Assembly (NCBI GenBank): GCA_004173185.1
Contig: SEFZ01000010.1
Span: 1 to 64,000, forward strand
DNA length: 64,000 nucleotides
Reading direction: 5' to 3'
Source of the DNA: Sphingomonadales bacterium
GTDB taxonomy: Bacteria; Pseudomonadota; Alphaproteobacteria; Sphingomonadales; Sphingomonadaceae
This document shows, piece by piece, positions 42,256 through 49,546 of this stretch (its first letter is position 1; each line of letters begins with the position of its first letter). A program made the translations under genes and the position numbers. The notes under the pieces are model-generated. The model was given only the letters and a program-made list of their open reading frames with translations, was not told the DNA's origin and did no database searches.

Positions 42256-44573
42256 GTGTACGCGACCGATTGTTCACCGCGGCCCGCGCGCCCGATCTCA
42301 TCGCCGCCCAGCATCGCGCTGCGGGTAGGCGGGTGGTGTGGACGCTCGGCTGGGACATACCCCGCGAATTGATCGACGCCTATTCGCTGGCGCCGGTTCG
42401 CCTCGCACCCGGCAAGCATGACCGCACCGCAATCGACGCGCTGGTCCGGCGCAGTCAAATTGGCGAGCGCAGCCATGCGCTGCTGGCCGCGATCGCCGCA
42501 ATCCCGCCGGGCGATGCGCTGCTGATATCGCATGCCGATGCAGAGCAGCCGCAAATCTTCGCCACGCTTCGCGAACTAAGCCGTTGCGGCGCGATGGCGC
42601 TGCCTCCGGTGGCGTTTCTGGACCTGCTGGTGATCGATCGCGAGCCGACGCGCCGGTACAACAGCATTCGCCTCAGCCAGACTCAGGCGTGGCTTGCAGA
42701 ACTGGGCAGTGCGCCGGATTTTGACGCCGCGATTAAAACGGGCGAAGCGATCCGCGCGGAACTCCGCGCGATCAACGCACTCCGGCCGCACCTAACCGGC
42801 ACCGAGGCCCATGCGCTGTTCGCCGCCGCCGCGACGCTGCCGCCCGCCGAATTGCTCGCGCTGCTCCCCGTATATCGTCGGGAGATCGCAGAGCGCGAGC
42901 CGGCGTCTGGCAAGCGCGTCCTGCTCAGCGGGACCGAGATTGAAACGCTGGCCGCGATCGAAGCGATTGAGGCGGCGCATGGCGTGGTCGTCGGCGAGGA
43001 TCATGGCTGGGGCGAAGCACGCCTCGCGCCCCTCACCGATTTCGCGCACTGGACCTTGTCGCCCACCGCCGGGCCTTTCGCCTCAAGCGGCAAGCGCGCG
43101 GAGCGTCTGGCCGCGCGGATCGCCGAGATGCGTCCCGATTCGGTGGTTCATTATCGGGGCGACCTAAGCCACAGTGCCTTGTGGGAGGCGGAGGCCATCC
43201 GTTGCGCGGTCCCCAATGGCGTCGCCTTCGCCGCCTTTCCGCCTGCCGCTGCTCCGGCCCCGGCGGCCACCCCAGCGACTCCGCGCACCGCACCCGCGCA
43301 GCGAAGCCGCAAATCGCTGGAAGTCATTGCCCGCTTCGGCACCTATCAGCGCGAATGGTTCGCCGAGGTTCGTGGCCAGGCAGCTGCCGGAGAAACCTTC
43401 GCCGCTGTCGATGCCAATGCCCCGCAGGAAACGCTGCGTGCGCTCGGCATTCCCTTCGTGGTCAATCAATGGTGGGCTGCGATCGTCGCCGCGAAGCAGC
43501 AGAGTGCCCGCTATTCCGCGCTCCTTGCGGAGGCGGGCCTGCCGATCACTGCCGATGCATATAGCTCGCAGGGGGTCGCCGCCGCGCTCGACATGGATGC
43601 CAAGCTGGCGCCTTGGGGTGGGCTGCCGCAGCCCGACGTGCTGGAGACGGTGCTCCATTCGGATGCGGCTTCGCGCCTTTTCGAAGCATGGTCGGGCCTG
43701 ACCGGCGCGCGGCTGCAGCTCTTCCAGCGCAGTACCGATTGTCGCTGGGACATTCCGGTCGACTGGTGGGATGGACTCGCCGAGAACTGGGACATTTTCA
43801 TCGAGTCCGAACGGCTGGACCTGTACGAAGCCGAACTGCGCCTTTCGATCGCCGAACTCGAAACCCTGAGCGGCAGGGCTTTCGATGCCGACCGCCTCCG
43901 GGAGATACTCGATCTCGTCAATGCGCAGGAGGATCATTATCGCGAGACCCGCAATCTCGTCGCGCGGACCGTGCCCGCGCCGATCAGCGTGGTCGATCAG
44001 ATGCCGGCTACGATGGTGCCGCAATGGCATCGCGGGACCGAATGGGCGCGTGACGCGGCACGCGATTTCCACGCCGAAGTCGCGCTGCGCGTCGCCGAGG
44101 GCGAGGCGGCCTGCGCGAACGAACGCATACGGCTGATGTTCGTCGGGCGCGGCGTTTGGGGCGATATGGGCTTCTACCAGCGCTGGGAGGAGAGCCATGG
44201 CGCGGTTTTCGTGTGTTCGATGTATCTGAGCCTTGCCGCCGATGGCTATATCCGCCGCCACGATCGCGGCCGCGATCCGTTGCGCGCGCTGGCCGCCCGC
44301 TTCGTAACGATGGGTGACGAACTACGCATGCCGACATGGGCCGGGGCGTGGAACGTCAAGGAAGCGCTGCTCCATCAGGTCGATGGCGCGATTGCGTTAT
44401 CGGATGCCGATCCGCTGGTGCTGCGCGCGTTGCGCGAGGCAGGCGTGGCGGTGCTCGAGCTGGACATGGACAATTTTGTCCGTGACCCCGATGCCGAAGC
44501 GGATCTGGATCGCCGCGTGGGTGCCTTTCTTGAGGGGCCAGCAGCCGCTGCAGCGGCGCGCCGCTCCCGATAA
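42252..44573 (+). CDS. Fused 2-hydroxyacyl-CoA dehydratase/BcrB-like protein lacking Fe-S cysteines
   Basis: 773 residues from GTG 42252. The two halves each resemble one subunit of the HgdB/BcrB superfamily, joined by a Pro/Ala linker near 328-350. The N-half has GRRVVWTLGWDIPRELIDAY (near 25-45). The C-half has IPFVVNQWWAAIVAAKQQSA, ILDLVNAQEDHYRETRNLVA, and a last segment GVAVLELDMDNF. Known members hold [4Fe-4S] clusters by three Cys per subunit, but here those positions read ISHADAE and LHSDAA, and only five scattered Cys remain in the whole protein. No activator ATPase gene is nearby. It probably binds an acyl-CoA, with unknown chemistry. Confidence 0.75.
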   Translation: MSVRDRLFTAARAPDLIAAQHRAAGRRVVWTLGWDIPRELIDAYSLAPVRLAPGKHDRTAIDALVRRSQIGERSHALLAAIAAIPPGDALLISHADAEQPQIFATLRELSRCGAMALPPVAFLDLLVIDREPTRRYNSIRLSQTQAWLAELGSAPDFDAAIKTGEAIRAELRAINALRPHLTGTEAHALFAAAATLPPAELLALLPVYRREIAEREPASGKRVLLSGTEIETLAAIEAIEAAHGVVVGEDHGWGEARLAPLTDFAHWTLSPTAGPFASSGKRAERLAARIAEMRPDSVVHYRGDLSHSALWEAEAIRCAVPNGVAFAAFPPAAAPAPAATPATPRTAPAQRSRKSLEVIARFGTYQREWFAEVRGQAAAGETFAAVDANAPQETLRALGIPFVVNQWWAAIVAAKQQSARYSALLAEAGLPITADAYSSQGVAAALDMDAKLAPWGGLPQPDVLETVLHSDAASRLFEAWSGLTGARLQLFQRSTDCRWDIPVDWWDGLAENWDIFIESERLDLYEAELRLSIAELETLSGRAFDADRLREILDLVNAQEDHYRETRNLVARTVPAPISVVDQMPATMVPQWHRGTEWARDAARDFHAEVALRVAEGEAACANERIRLMFVGRGVWGDMGFYQRWEESHGAVFVCSMYLSLAADGYIRRHDRGRDPLRALAARFVTMGDELRMPTWAGAWNVKEALLHQVDGAIALSDADPLVLRALREAGVAVLELDMDNFVRDPDAEADLDRRVGAFLEGPAAAAAARRSR

Positions 44574-44604
44574 AAATACCGCGGCCCTTTTGGCGGGCCG
44601 CGGT
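44571..44604 (-). terminator. Terminator for the minus-strand TonB receptor
   Basis: Perfect 10-bp stem ACCGCGGCCC (44578-44587) with GGGCCGCGGT (44595-44604). On the minus strand it is followed by ATTTTTA, which overlaps the TAA stop of the plus-strand gene. On the plus strand no T run follows, so it acts mainly for the receptor. Confidence 0.8.
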
Positions 44605-44621
44605 GTGATCAGGCGGGGGCG

Positions 44622-47306
44622 TTAGAATTTAGCGCGGATCGACGCGGCCATCACGCGCCCGATGGGGCTCGCGCCGGAAGCGTCATAGCCGCCACTGCCG
44701 TTCGAGCTGGGAGCGAGATTTACGTAAGGCGGCCCGGAATCGAGTGCGTTGCGCACTTCGATGCCCAGCGTGATCCCGCTAAACGGCCGGGATGCGCCCA
44801 TCTTGCCTAGGTCAAAGGCGAGGACCAGATCGACCGGCGTGAAGCTTGTCACATTCTGGTTCGGGGTGATGGCGGTGTTGACGTAACCGTTGACGTGCAT
44901 GACCGTCACCTGCGCAAGCATCGGGCCGATATCCCATGACACACTGCCCCGCGCCTTGAACTTGAGCGGATTGAAGATCGTGTTCCTTTTGTTGATCGGC
45001 GTGCCGGCGGGCGACACTGCGGTTTTGTAATTGGTGAGATAGGTGCCGCTGCCGTTGAACGTGAACGTCCCGATGCTTGCGGTCGGCACACGCCAGTTGC
45101 CCGTGAAATCCAAGCCGCTCGTGTTCGACTGGCCCAGATTATTGTTCCGGCCATCGACATAGAGCGTCACGTTGTTCGGATCGCCGCCCGGGAACGTGCC
45201 GCGCGCCAGCGTTACGCCTTGAGCAAGCAATTGGAGCACCCGATCGCGCGCTGCCGTGCCGCGCAAAATAAGGCCCGTGCCGGCAAATTGCGATTCACGG
45301 GTCAGCAGAGCCAGATCGGCGAGATAGCTATCGACCTGATTGATATATTCGATGTTCCAATAGGTAGCGGTGAGCCGCAAATTAGACGTCACGTCGAGAT
45401 CGGCACCAAGCGACCAGGTGGTCGCTTCTTCAGGCGCCAGGTTCAGGTTTGGCCCCGAAAAGGCGAAGCCGGTAAGCGGGGCGCCGCCTGACGGATTTTG
45501 ATAGGTCTGCCCGAACAAATTGTTTGAATTGCCATAGATTTGCGAGATCAACGGTGCGCGGAACGAGGTGCCGTAGCTGCCGCGCAGCATGAACCCGGCG
45601 ACTGGAGACCAGTTGACGCCAAACTTCGGATTGGTGGTCTTTCCGACGTCGCTATACCGATCATGGCGGATCGCGGCATCGAGCGTCAGCGTCTGGAAGC
45701 CGGGTATCGCGTTCTCAGCACTGAAGAGCGGGACGAGCAACTCGGCATAAGCCGAATCCACCCGGCGGGTAAAATTGCGATACACGATCGGCGTGCCGAC
45801 CACGCCACGTGCCGAGCCGAGCGTTGTCCGGATCTCCTGACCTTCATATCCCGCAGCGAGCTTCACGTCGCCGCCGGGCAGGCTGAACAGGGTGCCGTTA
45901 AGCCGCGCTTCATAGCCGACGAACTTGTTGAGCGTTGGCGACAGGGTAACGAAATTGCTGATCCCCAGCAGCGTCGCGGCAGAGGTGCGGGCCAGTCCAT
46001 AGGGGTCGAACGCCGTCGCCGGATTGTTGCTTGTCAGCGCGGCGTTGAGGGCGGTGGCGTTGAGGCCGCGCACCTGATCCGACTGGTCGTCGCCTTTGCC
46101 ATAGCTGACCAACGCTTCGAACTGCCAGTCATGCGGCAGCTTGATCCGCACGCCCGGGGTTACCTGCCAGTTGGTCGCCGAGCCCTTGGACTCATCGCGG
46201 GGCAGATCGTTGATGAAGTTATAGTCGATCGTGTAGCTCGTCCCCGCAAAGCCGACCGGGCGCACGAAGAAGGCATTGGTCTGCGGCACGGTCAGCGTGG
46301 AGCTGAAATAGGCCGGATAGCGCTTGTAGCTGCGCTTGCTGTAAAAGCCGTCGGCGAACACGGAGAGCCAGGGCGTCAGCTCCTGCGTGAAGGTGGCGTT
46401 GGCTGAATCATAGCGTTGTTCGGGAAACAGATCCTGGGCGATCAGATCGTCGCAGCTATTGGTGGTGCCGGCGACGAGCGAGGCTGCATTGGCCTGGGTC
46501 AGCTGCGCCGGCATCGCATAAACGACGCCGCCCGCACGAAGCGTTCCGGGCGCACACCGCGTAACCGCATAATTGTTGCCGCCGAATGGGCGCTGGTCAG
46601 AGCGGAAGAAGTCGCGATCGCTGCCGTTCAGCGCCGAGCGATAGACATGCTCATACGCCACCATCACTTGCCCGGTGCTCCAGACCTTCCCCGCTGCGAT
46701 GCCGAACTGACTCTCGTCGAAATTGGCGCCGGCGCCGTAGCGCGCTGTTGCTTCGATGCCATTCAGCGAGCGGCGCGGGATCAGATTGACCACGCCGGCG
46801 ATCGCATCCGAACCGTAGATTGCCGAAGCACCATCGGCGACGACTTCGACGCGCTCTAGGCCCAGTGTCGGGATAACCGAAGGCTCGAACGCGCGGCTGT
46901 TATTCACCACGCGGTGGCCATCGACGAGGATCAGTGTGGCGTATGGGCCGATGCCTCGCAGATTGATCGTGTTACCATAAGCGATGTTGCCGCTGCCGCC
47001 GCCCTGGCCGCGCGAATTTTCGCTGACGCCCAGATCGAACACCTGTGGAAGCTGCTGGATCAGGCGATCGGTGGTGACCGCGCCGGCGAGTTCGACTTCT
47101 GCGCGTCCGAGTGTCGTGACCGAGGAACCGACCGGCGCTGCGCCGCGCAGGCGGCTGCCGGTGACGATGATCTCGCCTCCCTCACTTTCGTCGGTGGTTT
47201 GGGTGCTTTCGGCGACGGGCAAATCCTGAGCATGGCCCATGGCACTCCACGTCAGCGTCATCAGCGCAGATCCGCACAAAGCGGCGATCCTGATCCGGTG
47301 CATCAT
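44622..47306 (-). CDS. TonB-dependent outer-membrane receptor
   Basis: 894 residues from ATG 47306 (or 47303) behind GGGAGAGA. Signal peptide to AMGHAQ; TonB-box region GGEIIVTGSRLRG. Plug motifs NLRGIGPYATLILVDGHR and DGASAIYGSDAIAGVVNLIP. The barrel ends in AKF with a C-terminal Phe, as for outer-membrane assembly. Its promoter region (47307-47561) holds copy 2 of the 52-bp element and a LacI-type half-palindrome, so it may be shared by both catabolic blocks. Terminator at 44571-44604. Confidence 0.94.
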   Translation of the reverse strand: MMHRIRIAALCGSALMTLTWSAMGHAQDLPVAESTQTTDESEGGEIIVTGSRLRGAAPVGSSVTTLGRAEVELAGAVTTDRLIQQLPQVFDLGVSENSRGQGGGSGNIAYGNTINLRGIGPYATLILVDGHRVVNNSRAFEPSVIPTLGLERVEVVADGASAIYGSDAIAGVVNLIPRRSLNGIEATARYGAGANFDESQFGIAAGKVWSTGQVMVAYEHVYRSALNGSDRDFFRSDQRPFGGNNYAVTRCAPGTLRAGGVVYAMPAQLTQANAASLVAGTTNSCDDLIAQDLFPEQRYDSANATFTQELTPWLSVFADGFYSKRSYKRYPAYFSSTLTVPQTNAFFVRPVGFAGTSYTIDYNFINDLPRDESKGSATNWQVTPGVRIKLPHDWQFEALVSYGKGDDQSDQVRGLNATALNAALTSNNPATAFDPYGLARTSAATLLGISNFVTLSPTLNKFVGYEARLNGTLFSLPGGDVKLAAGYEGQEIRTTLGSARGVVGTPIVYRNFTRRVDSAYAELLVPLFSAENAIPGFQTLTLDAAIRHDRYSDVGKTTNPKFGVNWSPVAGFMLRGSYGTSFRAPLISQIYGNSNNLFGQTYQNPSGGAPLTGFAFSGPNLNLAPEEATTWSLGADLDVTSNLRLTATYWNIEYINQVDSYLADLALLTRESQFAGTGLILRGTAARDRVLQLLAQGVTLARGTFPGGDPNNVTLYVDGRNNNLGQSNTSGLDFTGNWRVPTASIGTFTFNGSGTYLTNYKTAVSPAGTPINKRNTIFNPLKFKARGSVSWDIGPMLAQVTVMHVNGYVNTAITPNQNVTSFTPVDLVLAFDLGKMGASRPFSGITLGIEVRNALDSGPPYVNLAPSSNGSGGYDASGASPIGRVMAASIRAKF

Positions 47307-47363
47307 TCTCTCCCAATAACGATTGTCGTGCATCGTCTTATCGAGAGGGGTACAGCTACCGAT

Positions 47364-47415
47364 CTAGGTCGCGCCAACAGTCAGTCGTTATGGCAGGTAT
47401 AAGCTGACCATGTAT
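47364..47415 (-). promoter_or_regulatory. 52-bp regulatory element, copy 2 (TonB receptor promoter)
   Basis: Reverse complement has the blocks ATACAT, GCTTATACCT, CCATAAC and ACTGACTGTTGGCGCGACC with the same spacing as 33522-33573. It lies about 58 bases before the receptor start and faces it. The TTAT-N7-ATAA dyad is conserved while the single bases next to it vary. Confidence 0.8.
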
Positions 47416-47440
47416 AGCGTTCCGAGATGCAGCCCGGTGC

Positions 47441-47456
47441 GTGCAAGCGCTTTCCA
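47441..47456. promoter_or_regulatory. Possible LacI-family operator
   Basis: GTGCAAGCGCTTTCCA matches the palindrome at 58920-58935 in 12 of 16 positions, with the core AAGCGCTT intact. It lies about 135 bases upstream of the receptor start. Confidence 0.4.
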
Positions 47457-47561
47457 TGCGATTGACAGCCCGCAAGCGCGGCCGTCTAATGCGCCATATT
47501 CCAATACTATTGAAAAGTTCAACGATCTATCAATCGGCTAGAAGATCCTCCGGAGTAAAGC

Positions 47562-48041
47562 GTGATCCGCGGCGTTGCCATAAAACCCGAACCGGAAGGC
47601 CAGCCCAGGGCCAGTCTTGGCCGTCTGGGCAAGACCGTAGGTTTTCGGATGCGGAGGGTGCAGATTCAGTTTTCGAACAGCTTTGCGGCCAAGACTGCCG
47701 AATATGGCATGCGTTCCGGCCTTTTTTCTTCGCTTGCGATCATCAGTGGCAACCCGGGCATGTCGCAGCAGGAATTGTCGCGGGTGGTAGGCCTCGACAA
47801 ATCCGTCACGGTGCAGATCGTCGACGAACTCGAAAATCGCGGCTTTGCCAGGCGTGAGCGATCAAAAATCGACCGCCGTCGGCACTCCCTGAAGGTTACG
47901 CCGGACGGCGAGGCCTTTATCGACAAAATGTTCGCGATTGTCGGCGATGTGGAGGATGAAGCGATGCAGCATCTGAGCGCCGCTGAGCGCGCTTCGCTCC
48001 ACGAACTTCTCGACCGCATGTACGATATTCTGGCGCGATAG
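47562..48041 (+). CDS. MarR-family transcriptional regulator
   Basis: 159 residues from GTG 47562 behind GGAG. The winged helix covers about 60-125, with GNPGMSQQELSRVVGLDKSV, TVQIVDELENRGFARRERS, and the wing KIDRRRHSLKVTPDGEAF. Divergent from the TonB receptor and in tandem with a second MarR gene 30 bases downstream. MarR proteins (FerR, CouR) control hydroxycinnamate genes in related bacteria, and the FerA/FerB-type operon is next door, so a role there is plausible. Confidence 0.9.
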   Translation: MIRGVAIKPEPEGQPRASLGRLGKTVGFRMRRVQIQFSNSFAAKTAEYGMRSGLFSSLAIISGNPGMSQQELSRVVGLDKSVTVQIVDELENRGFARRERSKIDRRRHSLKVTPDGEAFIDKMFAIVGDVEDEAMQHLSAAERASLHELLDRMYDILAR

Positions 48042-48071
48042 CGGCGGTTAAGTTGACGTTGTCCTCCAAAC

Positions 48072-48533
48072 ATGGCTTCCACGCGTAAGATGTCACGTAA
48101 ATCCCTCGCCATCGGCAAATTGTCACCCCTGCTCGGCTACCATCTGCGCCGTGCATCAGGGGCGTTCGCGCTCGATTTCCACGAAGCGATGAGCGGCACG
48201 GGTATGCGCCAGGTCTTGCTTGGCATCCTTGCGGTGGTGGACGCGAATCCGGGTGTCAATCAGGGCGCAGTCGGCACGGCGCTAGGGATCAAGCGCGCCA
48301 ACATGGTCTCGCTGATCAACGAACTGGTCTACGCCGAGCTTGTCGCGCGCGTGGTGGCACCCGAGGATCGGCGCGCCTTTTCGCTGACGCTGACCGAAGC
48401 AGGGCAGGCGATGCTTGCGGATTGCATCGATCGGATCGAACGGCACGAGGCGCGCATGCTATCCGACTTCACCGCCGATGAGCAGCGCACCTTGATTCAG
48501 CTGCTTGCCCGTATCGAAGCGCGAAAGCCCTAG
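48072..48533 (+). CDS. MarR-family transcriptional regulator
   Basis: 153 residues from ATG 48072; ATG 48090 is possible, and neither has a good ribosome site. The winged helix includes NPGVNQGAVGTALGIKRANM and VSLINELVYAELVARVVAPE, with the wing DRRAFSLTLTEAGQ. Tandem with the MarR gene at 47562 but not a close copy. Convergent with the amidohydrolase. Its stop codon TAG lies within the first bases of a MITE-like element. Confidence 0.9.
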   Translation: MASTRKMSRKSLAIGKLSPLLGYHLRRASGAFALDFHEAMSGTGMRQVLLGILAVVDANPGVNQGAVGTALGIKRANMVSLINELVYAELVARVVAPEDRRAFSLTLTEAGQAMLADCIDRIERHEARMLSDFTADEQRTLIQLLARIEARKP

Positions 48534-48676
48534 GGCGGATCGACATCCGGCCCATGCGCGGCTGCAAAGCATGATTTTCTGCGCTCCGGTGTTCACGTGC
48601 GTTTAGCACGCTCCGCTCCGGTGCTCCAAAATTACCCTTTTCGCCTTCACCTGGACTAAATGTCGATCCGCCCTAG
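48530..48676. mobile_element. MITE-like element, 147 bp with 17-bp terminal inverted repeats
   Basis: CTAGGGCGGATCGACAT (48530-48546) and ATGTCGATCCGCCCTAG (48660-48676) are perfect inverted termini. The interior shows no ORF. The element's ends supply the stop codons of both convergent neighbours (TAG at 48531 for marR; CTA at 48673 for the amidohydrolase). A non-autonomous transposon or a REP-type element are both possible. Confidence 0.6.
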
Positions 48677-49536
48677 AGCCCGAGCAATTTCGCGGCGTTG
48701 CCTTTCAGAATTGGCTCGCGCACTTCCGGCTTGAACCCCGCTTCATCGAATGCCGCTATCCAGCGAGCTGGTGGCAGCAGCGGGAAATCAGATCCGAACA
48801 GGAATTTGTGGCCAAGCTGGGTGTTCGCATAGCGGATGATCTGGGGCGGGAAATATTTCGGCGACCAGCCCGACAGGTCGATGAATATATTCGGTTTGTG
48901 CAGCGCCATCGATAGGGACTCGTCGGTCCATGGCCAGCCCGGATGGGCAAGGATGATCTTTATATCGGGGAAAGCGACTGCGACTTCGTCGACCAGAATC
49001 GGCTGCCCGTATTTCAGCCTTATGCCACCGCCGCCGGGCATGCCGGTGCCCATGCCCGAGTGACCGGTGTGGAAGATCGCCGGCAGCTTATAATGGTTGA
49101 TGACCTCGTAAAGTGGCCATGCCAGCGGCGAGCCCGGATCGAAATTCTGCAATGGCGGGTGAAACTTGAAGCCTCTGACGCCGTGCTTCTCGATCAGGTC
49201 GCGGGCTTCGATCGCGCCGCGCTTGCCCTTGTGCGGATCGATCGAGGCGAAAGCGAGCATGATGTCGCTGTTCGACGCCGCGGCCTCGGCGATCTCTTCG
49301 TTGCGGATCCGCTGGATCCCGGTGCCGGCCTCCATATCGACCGTGAACATGACGAAGCCGATCTGCTGCTCACGGTAATGCGCGATCGTTTCGGGGATGG
49401 TCGGGCGGCGACGGTCGGCCTTGAAATATTTGGTGCTGGCGTCGAGGAATTCGCCGAAAATCGGATCCTCGGGATCGTGGCACGAGACCTCGGCATGGAC
49501 GTGAATGTCGAGCGCCTTGAGCTTCGATACGTCCAT
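48673..49536 (-). CDS. Amidohydrolase-superfamily protein (PF04909 type)
   Basis: 287 residues, TIM-barrel metal hydrolase. Metal ligands appear in ALDIHVHAEVS (HxH near 11-13), FHTGHSGMG, and LAHPGWPWTDE; a late Asp is in GSDFPLL. The family includes nonoxidative decarboxylases and, in Rhodococcus, CouO, which cleaves a hydroxyphenyl-beta-ketoacyl-CoA. As last gene of the aldehyde dehydrogenase/FerB/FerA-type operon it could serve an alternative side-chain cleavage. The gap to the synthetase gene is 10 bases. Confidence 0.85.
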   Translation of the reverse strand: MDVSKLKALDIHVHAEVSCHDPEDPIFGEFLDASTKYFKADRRRPTIPETIAHYREQQIGFVMFTVDMEAGTGIQRIRNEEIAEAAASNSDIMLAFASIDPHKGKRGAIEARDLIEKHGVRGFKFHPPLQNFDPGSPLAWPLYEVINHYKLPAIFHTGHSGMGTGMPGGGGIRLKYGQPILVDEVAVAFPDIKIILAHPGWPWTDESLSMALHKPNIFIDLSGWSPKYFPPQIIRYANTQLGHKFLFGSDFPLLPPARWIAAFDEAGFKPEVREPILKGNAAKLLGL

Positions 49537-49546
49537 GCTCTTGTCC

